This document shows, in pieces, positions 49,001-59,620 of a DNA stretch of 64,000 bases (within the stretch, counting starts at the first letter, position 1; the number at the start of each line of letters is the position of its first letter). The position numbers and the translations under genes were made by a program. The notes beneath the pieces were generated by a model. It searched no databases. It was not told the DNA's origin and saw only the letters and a list, made by a program, of their open reading frames with translations. Origin of the DNA: Athripsodes cinereus. Taxonomy: Eukaryota > Arthropoda > Insecta > Trichoptera > Leptoceridae. Location of the stretch: assembly GCA_947579605.1 (NCBI GenBank), contig OX388305.1:27293542-27357541 (forward strand), read 5' to 3'.

Positions 49001-49632
49001 CCCTGTTTATAGAATTTTAAAGTGCCAATTACGTCAGGTTTGTGAGAAAGGAGAGTTGAGAGTAGAATAAGATGAAATAAATATAAAAAAAATGTATATG
49101 TTTGATAAAATGTGAAGTGTTTGGGATAGTATTTATTTCTTTTTTAGAGTTTTTTTTTGTATTGTTATCGCATACATCAGTGAAGTGCGAATGTGTTTGT
49201 GCGAATGAATGTATTATGTGTGCGAAATTGGGTGAGTGGATGTATTGTGAATTAATGTATTGTGTGTAAGATTTTCTATAATTGTTTTTTGTGTTATTGC
49301 TGAAGTGTGCACTGTTTCGATTTAAGACTATTGGAATGTTTTTGTCGCTTAAATATTTATATTTATATGTGTTTCATCTGTTGTGTACCATGTAAATGAA
49401 GAAAAAAATCAGTAATTCGGTGAAAGTACCGGATACTTACCCGGTACATTGTGGAAAAAGGTACTGCAAGAAAATATTCTTTAAGAAAACCGAGGAGTTT
49501 TGAAATATTTCAAATTCCTATACCATTTTGAAGTCAATATTCGCTATTCGCATTCGCATTCGCGAATGTCGGCAACAAATATTCGCATTCGCATTCGCGA
49601 ATATCCAAAATCACACATTCGTTACATCACTA
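46033..49632. mobile_element. hAT element with perfect 8-bp target duplication, split by a LINE
   Basis: Inverted termini TAGTGATGTAACGAAT (46033-46048) and ATTCGTTACATCACTA (49617-49632) are flanked by CTCTGTAT on both sides (46025-46032, 49633-49640), an exact 8-bp duplication as made by hAT transposases. Next to both termini lie repeats of TTCGCATTCGC. Only the outer few hundred bases are hAT sequence; the centre is a LINE. An interior stretch at about 49460-49540 is homologous, in reverse, to about 3590-3680. Confidence 0.9.
46290..49100 (+). mobile_element. decayed LINE (Jockey-like) nested in the hAT element
   Basis: Starts with an APE-type endonuclease part (46299-46616: VFYQNFRGLKSK, DIIVLTETWL, GGGVLIAVNR). 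A corrupt middle follows, then the linker (47075-47600, FPKWFSNRTVLLFKRKSKAW) and the reverse transcriptase in three frames: KGVGPDGIAPIILKRC (47690), QHGFMSGRS (47965), AIYIGFQKAFDKVEHRL, GVPQGSVLG (48230), then after a frameshift INDIKKCFKHSELILFTDDL. The catalytic box reads FTDD instead of F/YADD. The C-terminus follows to 49020. Multiple frameshifts and stops, so inactive. Unlike the other LINE copies here it keeps part of the endonuclease, so it was close to full length. Exact outer limits are uncertain; the tail may reach about 49405. Confidence 0.88.
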
Positions 49633-49640
49633 CTCTGTAT

Positions 49641-52600
49641 ACATCTTTTTAAAAATGCTTTTACATTATCGCTTAGAAATACGCTCAATTAATACAAGTA
49701 AAACAGAAGGTGTAAATTTTTTATATTAGGTACATTTTTGGATAATGCGTCTTTAACTCTGATTTCCAAGAGAATGTCTAAAAATAAAGTATTATAATAA
49801 ATACCAGGAAAAAATGTACAATAGTTAATGAATGTGAAACAGTGTAAATTAAAAAAATATATGGTAAAATGTGTGCTTACCCCCGGATGCAGCGGATATC
49901 AAATACCTGTATAGGTACGTAACATACCGAAGCAAGTACTGTGCGTATAATGTAGGAGGAATCTATCTATAGGTTACAATACCTAGCACTTGGCAGTAAT
50001 AAGTAGGTATCTCAGTACGTACTCAGAGTGCAGATAGATAGATAGATACACGGCGTTGGACCGCAGATTGATTAAACACTCACCTGAAACCAAACAGATA
50101 ACAATGGTTAGACGGAGGCTCGCTTTAATTAACACTACATCACATTATTATTAATACATAGTAGGTACAAAACATCAAACTTTTATTATAATTAATTTCA
50201 ATTTATAATATTTATTTATAAGAAATATTTTACAATGATTTATAATTAATTTCAATACCGTTAAAAGTGAGCAGATCTTGTGCTTTGAGGAATTACAGAC
50301 TTAAATAAATAATTATTAGTTTTTATAAGTATCATATTATTTTATTATTTTTATAAATAATTTCAAAATATGCAATACCAATGCAACACGATAACAATAT
50401 TATATCACATTTACCTTTATAATTTTTATACGTTTAATTAATCGGTTACGGCAATCCACCCGATTCGAGTGATTTGTGTTTTTATACGTTTAGATAGGTA
50501 CTATAAAATACTACAAAACATAAAACAAGTACACCTACAACATACTCAAGATATTCTCATCCAAATACATTCCTTATGTTCAATTTGAAATATGTGTAAA
50601 GATGGATCTACTTGTGGCAAAAACCTTATTTCGTCCACAAGGAGATCCACCTGCATACCAGGGAGGGATTAAACGATCGATAATTTACCTCGTATGTGTG
50701 GACTCTCGTTATAGGAAGGCGACCGCAGACCACAACATGTCTGGAGACGGATCAGATCACAAGGATAAATCTGTTTTCTGGTTGGCCTTCAAGAACACTT
50801 AATGGCTGACCTGATCTGAGTGGTAGAGAAGTTTTTGTAACGCACAGTAGCTTTTCTGTGTTCATAAACTTGGAGGAGGCATACGATCGAGTAGACTGGG
50901 GATGATTGTGGCGCGTGCTATTTAGTATATAACATTATAGTGCACAATATAAGGAAATGGCTGACAAATAACGAAAGTGTAAAAAGAAGGGTATAGAAAG
51001 AAATAGGTACATAATTTGAAAAAAAAAAAACTGTAATGAGGATAAGCAAAGTAATAAATATGTGGTAAATAAATGTGCGAAAACAAACCCACAATTGTAT
51101 GTAAAAAATAAAAATCCCGTATGGATAATATCAGTAAAACATCATGCCCACGGTAGGCTCCTACCATAATATGTTTGGAATGCAATACGGACTTGTGTGT
51201 AGTAAAAAAGGGTGTACATATATTAAAGGTGTGGAATATACCCGATAGTAGGTATAACATTCATATTATGTGTAGCAATAAGGTATCTTCGTCTCAACAC
51301 TGGAAAATGATAATAGGTAGTACGCAATACGTATGTAGTGATATCTATGTACCTACACCTGGTTGAACAAAACAAACTAATTGAATATCCTTCCTTCTCC
51401 ACTTACATTCTGTGCCATACCCAATACCCATACCATACACCAAAAGTCAGAGAGTTACCTAGTAGGTGGTGTATGTATAATAGAGACCCAGTACCGCATA
51501 ATATAATACGTATCTAAGTACTAAATGCTAATATCAACATAATAATATAATATGTAGGTACCTAATTTATAATACTTATACGCAATACAGACAGCCAGCG
51601 CCAAGCGAAAAGGAGAATGAGGAGTGGCATGGAAGGTAGGTACATACGGTTTTAGCTACATGATATTTCACCTAACCAGTATAGCTGAAGTCACGCGAGA
51701 TATTGCCATACACAAAGGTGAATTTTATTGAAAAACAAAACAAAATGTGAAATTATAGTAGGCGAAGGCGTGTACCTTGTATAACCGTCGAAGCTATTGA
51801 TAACAAAAGGCGCCAGTCTGACCCATTATGCAAAACTGAGCGATCATTTCAAATTAAGTAATACAATACAGCTATTGATGACCATTTGGTAAATTTTATG
51901 AAAAACTGAATCGTTAATAAAAAAAAACCAAACTGAGTAGATTAAGTTACTCATCACTTTGTTGATTTGTCGTTAGTAAGGCACTACGAGGAAAAATTTA
52001 ATATACGTTAACGCTTCGTTTAAGTAGGTATATAAGGTAAATGTGAAAAATCATTTTAACATAGTGAATATAATATATGCCATATGAAAAAAAACTTATG
52101 TACTCTTAATATTGTGGGTGGAGATAAGACAAAACGATCATAACCCTAGAAGAAGAGTGAATTTACAATAACATTTCTTATAACAGGGCCTTCAGAAAGA
52201 GGTCGAATGCCATCGTTCCTTAGTATAAAGGGGTAAAGGAATAGGATTAGGTAGATAGTGAGAAAATGAAAGAAGCGATTTCACTAAATGTTGAAAAAAA
52301 CCACGCCGTAGCACAAAGTTCGATTATATTTGGAGATATTTACGATTGAGAGATTGTTAAGGATGCAGGATATCTCATAAACAGTGTATTGAATTACAGC
52401 GATCTCAGATAATTGGAATGGATGAAGATTTAAATAGGAACCGGAAGTAAGCAATCTTAATGATTTTATTGCAGTGTTTCTTTATCTTTTATTTTTAGAT
52501 AAATTGTATATTGAAAATGCCATAAAATATCCAAGCTCAATACATTTTAAGGGAGATGAAAACAACAAAATTATATATTTTTTTAAATTGTGCGTATATA

Positions 52601-53580
52601 ACGTTGACAAAAACTGTGTCGTCTATTCTATAAAAACAACTTTGGAAAAGAGAGTAAGAGAGATGTGGGATGTACTGAGAAGTTACGCATCCCTCGGGAA
52701 ATACGGAGAGATGTTGGTAAAAGGGAAACGGTTCATATTGAGATCAGATGGTCCAGACTCTAAGCACATGCAAGATGATGGGAAGAGCGAAGGGTTGTAG
52801 GTGGGGATTCAGAAACGATGTTACAAATCCTTTTACGAACATCGCACTCGCACAAATATGCTTCATAGTAGTATTTTCTGAAAGATATGCAAATAAAATT
52901 TATAACAAATTAACAAACGATTGATAACAAAAAAACCTAGATACATATTTTTATTAAAAAATAGTAAAATTCCATTTTCGTGCAATAATTTCATACAATA
53001 ATTAAATTAATCGTGTGAGCCAACAGTCATATGAGCCGAGTTTTTGAGTGAAGATTTCAAATATACAAATTCAACATAAGTCACGCTTATGCAACACAAA
53101 TAAATGATTACGATTACTTGTCAAATAAATGAATAGGTAGGTACGCAAAGACACGGAATATGTTTAACGAAACATCATACAAGAATTATAACATATCAAA
53201 GTAGATAATATATACGTACCTACACGTTTTATGGATGTAATAATGGTCTAGCATAAAAAAAAGATTCAACAGGTTGTTGTTACTTGGTACAACATAATAA
53301 TAATATCTCGTCTGAGATTTAGCAATGCTTATTTAAATTTAATTAAACAGTTAACGTAGACCACATTGCTAAAACTATCATGTGTGAAAATAATATATTA
53401 AGTGTTATTTACGAGTATGCTATAAACTTGAATTAATACCATCTGCATGAACCGTTCACACGACTACAATACATATTTTAATAAATCTCGATACAATCTC
53501 TGGTTGGAAAAATATAAATAGTTCAAATAACAGATTTACGATATTTCACTGGTGAAAAGCAATGTTTTATTATTTTATTT
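49641..53580. other. intron sequence, mostly featureless, with one weak LINE relic
   Basis: AT-rich, with TAGGTA-rich stretches. The relic at about 50600-50930 is listed separately. A 108-codon frame at 52474-52800 (KRVREMWDVLRSYASLGKYG) is not recognised and has no supporting signals. Confidence 0.4.
50600..50930 (+). mobile_element. possible LINE reverse-transcriptase relic
   Basis: Near 50860-50910 the plus strand reads VFINLEEAYDRVDWG, then a stop and LWRVL, the F-x-D-L-E-K-A-Y-D-R-V motif of RTE-like reverse transcriptases. Upstream sequence is less AT-rich than the surroundings. Too decayed for more. Confidence 0.5.
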
Positions 53581-53582
53581 CT

Positions 53583-53815
53583 CACTAGCGGTCCGCACCG
53601 GCTTCGCATGGGTAGATAAGTATTAAAAACAAAAATAACTAAGTTTTAGTAAGGATCCCTATTTTTTTTTAAATATAATATAGCCTATGTCACCCGGGGA
53701 TAGTGTAGCTTCCCAACAGTGAAAGATTTTTTCAAAACGGTTCAGTAGTTTCGGAGCCTATTCAGAACAAACAATTAAATCTTTCCTCTTTATAATATTA
53801 GTATAGATTATAATG
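53583..53815 (+). mobile_element. RTE-type LINE 3' end or RTE-derived SINE
   Basis: CACTAGCGGTCCGCACCGGC..TTCGCATGGG, later ATAGCCTATGTCACCCGGGG, GTAGCTTCCCAACAGTGAAAG, TTCAGTAGTTTCGGAGCCTA, and the terminal TATAATATTAGTATAGAT. This is a widespread arthropod repeat related to the 3' end of RTE elements, known to me from many insect genomes. Non-coding. Confidence 0.75.
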
Positions 53816-53927
53816 TGTACTTGTACATGTAAACTTATTATACATAGTATTTAACTTTGCAACAGTGAAAAATAATTTAAAAAGCTTAACAATTGCTTTC
53901 TAATTATGTATTATTTTCTATATAACT

Positions 53928-54028
53928 CAAAACTCCCCTTTCACGACACAAGCTTTTAGCTTACTGTGAAAGGTGTATAAGGTTGTATTAGGGTTTATAA
54001 CAAAACCTAGATATATTTAAAAAAATAA
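53928..54028 (+). mobile_element. tRNA-derived SINE, copy 4 (body only)
   Basis: CCCCTTTCACGACACAAGCT..AGCTTACTGTGAAAGGTGTA.. and the TTTATAACAAAACC segment, with an A-rich end. The tRNA-like head is missing. It carries a short deletion in TTTTAGTAGCTTAC that the next copy shares. Confidence 0.8.
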
Positions 54029-54214
54029 AATCTTTCTAATTGTGTACCTATTACATACTTACTATATAATTCAAAACTTTTGGTTTGATGAAAGAAATCA
54101 CTAATAGTGATAATCTCGCCTTTGCACATCATCACATTTTTTCTTAAGTAAACTGCTCTGTTGATTTTGTTATATGAATGATGATGTGCAAGAAAAATAA
54201 AATAAAAAAATAAA

Positions 54215-54315
54215 ATTCCCCTTTCACGACACAAGCTTTTAGCTTACTGTGAAAGGTGTATAAGATTGTATTTGGGTTTATTATAACAAAACCCAGATTT
54301 ATCTTTTAAAAAAAA
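54215..54315 (+). mobile_element. tRNA-derived SINE, copy 5 (body only)
   Basis: Second headless copy, 290 bp from copy 4, with the same TAG-to-TTTTAGCTTACTG shortening. The similar flanks (CTTTCTAATTATGTA / CTTTCTAATTGTGTA, ATATAACTCAAAACT / ATATAATTCAAAACT) suggest a local duplication rather than two independent insertions. Confidence 0.8.
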
Positions 54316-55879
54316 TCCATATGAGTCTGTTTACTTCTTCTTACTAATTTTACTTCTTTTTAAATAAATATCCTATACGTATATCAATAATAATAATTAA
54401 TTGAAATGTGTTAAACTTAATTTATTTTCAGTTTAAGTATGCATTAACATGGTACCTATTACATTGTAGGTAGTAAGTACGTATTTATAAGAAAATCAAT
54501 AAAAAATATCATTTATTCCGTAAGTTTTCGAGTTATCTGTAAAAAGAATGTGTTCGAAAATATATAGACATTTTACATCTTAACTTCAGCGATGAGGCTT
54601 CCCATCTATCCTTAAAGTATTGATTTTGTAGGCACGGAGAGGACAGCATGCATGTTTATTTCATGCGGCTGGTCTGCTGGCTACCCCACTTGGGGGAAAT
54701 GCTGTGATGAAATAGTAGTAGTAGAAATAAAATATAAATAAAATTTCCCGCCTTAACACAAGTATTTTGCTCTCCACTTCAAAAGATAATGGATGTGTTA
54801 AGTTAGATACCCATTTTGTCTAAGTTTCAATAAATAGTTCCCGCTACATATATTAGGTCCATATAAATATTATAGAGGGGACCTTTTGAGATCCTATACT
54901 TTACCAGTTCGTCAAACGTTCTTCTTTACATCGGGTATAGACCAGAATAAATAATCCAGATAATATTATGTGACGCCTTGTTTAAATATCGTCCATTATA
55001 ATATAGGTTCTAAAAACAGCTAGGACTATGAGAATGTTTTATATTTGTCGCTGAATTTTCCAAGACCCTTGAATATATTTCTATACTCAAGTATATTATT
55101 TATTATTCTATGATTGAGTCGTATAATGAAAGAAAGTTAAGTCCGTATAACGTAGTTCGTTGTACATAGTTGAGGTGAAGTGTCTATCTGTAAGCGTGTA
55201 GCTTTACTGTGTTTTTGATCTCACAGGGGATCTCATTATTGTGAAAGACACTAAATATTGTAAACAAAATGGGCCTCCAGAAACATTTCTACAATACTTT
55301 TATTATTATATCGTGCACTTCTTCTATGTAAACTTTAATTTTTTTAGTTTTGTGTTAGTAATATTTGGTTTTCATTTATATATCATAGTGAGTATGTATG
55401 TATGTTAGGCTACAAACTCATTATTAATACAATACACATATTGAAACTCTTTCTCAGTACGGGCAAAGCCCAGTGAGATGGGTTGATGTACTTAAATCAA
55501 AGTTTACATATAATTATTATGGAGCTGTTTATTATAATCATCATCATCATCAAATGAATATAGAGCGTTTCCTTGAGCAAGTTATATTACACTTGAAGTA
55601 GTCAGTAAGCGGGTAACATTATAATACACGTATGTACCTAATATTTTGGAACGGAAAACCGTCCTATATGGTCAGGGGTGGCATTAGAAATTCACGGAGC
55701 GCACGTTTGTTCGGTTCTACCTCTATGCCCAGGGGAAGTCAGTACATTTTTGCAGACCTCAGAGTCAGCGATATTATAAAGTAGTTCTTCATGTAGTGTA
55801 AGCTGGTATCTACATATTAAGGTGTAGATATCTACAAAATCTACAACTATAAAAGTATGTACACGTTGCTGTTGGAACA
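54316..55879. other. featureless intron stretch
   Basis: I see no gene, exon or transposon that I can support here. The sequence is AT-rich with short microsatellites (CAT at 55540). Confidence 0.4.
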
Positions 55880-56288
55880 ATCTTCCTTCGAAAATCAGAA
55901 TGATAACAACCTTTCATTCTTTCAGACAAGCTGTCAAAAATCATTTCCTCTCATTGAATTTAGCATCTGACTCCTTAATCCCTTTCCCTTATGCATTTGC
56001 ACGCTGCAATATATTATGTTCTACTTTTTATTATTATATGTACATTTGTTGTTTGCATGTGTTTTTTTCTTTTGTTTTCTTTATTTTTATTATTACTGTT
56101 GATGTGTATGTTTATATTTGTATGTATATGTTTTTTAAATTTAATTTAAATAACCGGGTTAGTTGGAAGACATCGCATTTAAGCGATAAACTCGCCCTCT
56201 GTATATTGAATTGTATAACTGATATTTTTATGATATTGTTTTATTTTGTAATATTGTAACCAATGTACAATGAAGAATAAATAAATAA
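55880..56288 (+). mobile_element. LINE 3' end with last codons of ORF2
   Basis: A short C-terminal coding piece (TTFHSFRQAVKNHFLSLN), then a 3'UTR with GGTTAGTTGGAAGACATCGC and GCGATAAACTCGCCCTCTGT, ending AATGTACAATGAAGAATAAATAAATAA. Strong 5' truncation. It is the best preserved of the four copies of this 3' end (others near 769, 39060 and 43500). Confidence 0.82.
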
Positions 56289-58770
56289 CTACCCGATTGC
56301 CAAAGATCAATATTATATTGGATAAAATCCTATTGATTGAAGGCATACTGCAATAACATTTTTACAACGAAAATATAATTAGTGCACTTTTTCAGAATTT
56401 CACTATTTCAGAATGCAAAGTTTCTACGCTTTCATTCAAATTGTTAATTATAAAGTGATTTTATTTTTTACATAGGTGTACAATTATTACATACAACTTA
56501 AAAGCAGCAGTAAATATTTTTGTTCCCTTTAAAAAAGAGCAGAACTCGTGCTTTGAATGTTGATTTGAGGGATATAATAATATGTAATACAGAGTTAGGA
56601 ATTTCATGGGGAAAAACCAATACAAACCAAATGCTTCACCACAAGAGGCTGTTTCTCAATAAAATGATAAATTGATAAAACTTCAATATGAATAAATAAA
56701 CCAGATATATAGAGGAAAAATATAGAAAAGAGTAATGTTATTACTTTAATAATGGTATCTTAGTTTTGATTCATATGACATGTGAATATTCCATAATTAC
56801 ATAATGAAAAATATAAAATTTTATAATATTGCATGTCCTTCATAGTGTGGTACACCTGGTGATGCATTAACCATATAGGTACTCGAACGTTTCGAGCAGT
56901 AGAAAAAAATGTAACATGGACGGCAATACTGTGAGGCACGTATGAATATATCATATAATCCTACAAGATGCCAAATTGCCGAAAAAAGAAATAAAATTTT
57001 ATATCAGACGTGGTGCTTGATACATGGCAGCTCGAAGTGGGAATGCGGTGGAAAGGGTAAGAGAGGGGCATGTTAAGGAAGAAGCGGGGAAGATTATAAA
57101 ACGCTACATTTGTTCCAAAGAGGGGGAGACGGGGTAGAAAAGAAGGCGGCAGAACATTGCTATACGATATTGTACGATGCTATGCGATGGGGGTTGAGAA
57201 AACACCAACGATTGCCTCTTTACTCTCTATCCTATCCTCAATGTCTAGTGTCTACCTTGCGGTTTTCATTTCAGTCTTATTGAAAATCCACCAATATTTT
57301 TACAATCAGTTTACCTTACAGGAAAGAGGATATTCCTATTTGTTGAAAATTTATTCCACGTCATTTAGATGTTAGAGTAAATGTATGCAATGAAAAATCG
57401 TTATAATAATAATATCCAATTGCGACATTATTGTTCTTTTGTTAAATAACATTCATCAACGACATGTACCAATGTAAATTATATTGGCTTCTTTTATATT
57501 TACTTCATACCTAAAACGTTGAATTAAAATACAAGAATTTAATTTTGTGCCAGATAGTTGGACTCGTTCGGGAAAACTATATTATTTTAAAAACTATATT
57601 TAATAGAAATATTAATACAGAAAGAAAATGAGTAAATTTACACATATTTGGTATTGTCTGAAAAAAATCTCAACGGAAAAGCACAAGACACGAGGCAGCG
57701 TAGTCCAAGTAATATTATGTTATGAAACTATTTGAAGCCAGCTTGTAAGAATTGGTTATTGCGTTCCGGGCTATCAAACATAACATACTCGTGTTCAATA
57801 AAATTGGACATAAATAAAATAGACCATTAGGTCTGACGCAAAGACTTTTACGTTCATGAATATGCGATTAAAGGAGGGCAAGGCAGGCAGCCTCTACATG
57901 GATGTGGGGATAACATCCATAAAGGTTTCAATTTGGACGTTTACTGCCACTGGAGGACATAATCAAACGTGAATTAGAAAAGTATGTGATGGTAATGTGT
58001 GTGGATACATTTTCTTTAAAAATACACATCAACTGTGTCCATCAAATTTATGGTGGTCACAAATGGGCCTGAGTCCCACATGTACAGGGAGTCGTATCCT
58101 ACGGGATGTTTTATTATATTAACTTAATATAAGCCATCGTAAATACTACAACTTGGTACCTATATAAAATGTACCTACACTAAAACATATCTACTTACAT
58201 ACATTTTATTTCATCAAATTTAACGTTTGATATCGTACCGATAAATACATTTCTTATATGTTAGCTATACAAATGAAACATGTAGTTATGAAAAGTTTAA
58301 ATATAAATTTAAATAAGTCAAATAAAGATAAGACTCAGATAAAGGGATGTCAATAGTTTTTGGGATACAATGAATACCTATTAACAACTTAAATACTTAT
58401 CCCATATAGTCTACATATCGCACTTAACCTGAAATGATTTTTATGGAGTACATATTATGATGTAGACATTCCTCTTACAAGTTTTACATAAAACAATACT
58501 TATACATACCTGTAAGACATAAATAATATTATATTATAACAGACCTATTCGGGCCGGCGTATATATGTATACAGCAATAGTGGGGATACCATAAAAAGTT
58601 TGTTTTGTGCTCCAGGGTACGCAGATATGAGAGGCCAGGAGAGAGGAGAATAGCTGACAATATATTTGATATAAGTAGTTGTTTGTGTTTGTACATAATA
58701 TTTTTTGAAGGGTAAGGAATATTGTGTATCGGGATTTATTTCAACATTTGGCATTCATGTTATATCTTTA
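56289..58770. other. featureless intron stretch
   Basis: AT-rich, with a few less AT-rich patches (56880-57220, 57840-58100) in which I recognise no coding or transposon signature. Confidence 0.4.
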
Positions 58771-58980
58771 TGAGGGTTGGTTGATAAGTTCATATTCACA
58801 ATATTCCGTCACCGGCAATCCGGACATGACGGGTAGAGCGGCATAGTATCAGCTTGCTCCATCTAGCGTCTGTCACTAAACCTGTCAAAATGTTTGATTT
58901 TACTAATTTAAGAACTAAACATTTAAATACTTTCAAGATAATGATATTATTTACATATGTTACAAATATTGATTCACATC
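58771..58980. mobile_element. one end of a mariner-like element
   Basis: After a TA at 58769-58770 the sequence reads TGAGGGTTGGTTGATAAGTTC, typical in form for an insect mariner terminal repeat (..GGTTG..TAAGTTC). GC-richer sequence follows, with CCATCTAGCGTCTGTCACTA. The opposite end is not found, so the copy is truncated or interrupted by the LINE at 58994. Confidence 0.55.
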
Positions 58981-58993
58981 TATTACATATTAT

Positions 58994-59607
58994 ACATACA
59001 TACATACATCTTCTTCCCCTTGTCCTAGTTGGGTCGGGGGCCCATTGCGCCTAGGTACTTCCTCCAAAGATCCCTGTCCACTGCTGCTTCCAGGACCTCT
59101 GACCACTCCAAACCAAACCTTTCAACACACAAGTTTGACACCTGCCCTTGCCAGCTTCTTCTAGGACGGCCTACCGGTCTTCTGCCCTCTCCCACAGCCT
59201 CCAAAGATCTAAGTGGTAGTCTGTCTTCTGGCATGCGGAGAACGTGACCCAGCCATCGCAACTGCGACCTCTCTATATGCAGGAGTACCGGTTCTACCTT
59301 GAGAGCCTCACGAACATACGTATTCCTTATACGGTCTCTCAATGACACACCAGCCACTCCCCTGAGGAACCGCATTTCTGCTGCCTGTAACCTTGATCTC
59401 ACGTTCTCTGTGAGCATCCAAATCTGGTGTCCATATGTGAGGATAGGGCGGTATATTGTCTTAAATATGGCCATTTTCGTCCGTTGGGTCAGCTCGGATT
59501 TACGTATTATCGGGTTTTTAAGCGCTTTCAGCACATTTCCTGCCGACACAATCCTCCTGTCTATGCACGCTGTTTGTCGACCATCTGCTGAGAACTCCAC
59601 TCCCAGG
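58994..59607 (-). mobile_element. young RTE-like LINE fragment with 13-bp target duplication
   Basis: An uninterrupted minus-strand frame of 191 codons (59600-59025) encodes the C-terminus of an RTE-like LINE: RPILTYGHQIWMLTENVRSR, RFLRGVAGVSLRDRIRN, RWLGHVLRMPEDRLP, GRRPVGRPRRSWQGQV and DRDLWRKYLG. The 3' end has a short ATGT microsatellite tail (58994-59010). The sequence is flanked by identical 13-mers TATTACATATTAT (58981-58993 and 59608-59620), the target-site duplication, and is truncated at the 5' end. The intact frame and perfect duplication imply a recent insertion. Confidence 0.92.
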
Positions 59608-59620
59608 TATTACATATTAT

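Noticed and set aside
52474..52800. 108-codon plus-strand frame
   Set aside because: No recognised motif, no splice or start support; could be old retroelement sequence but I cannot show it.
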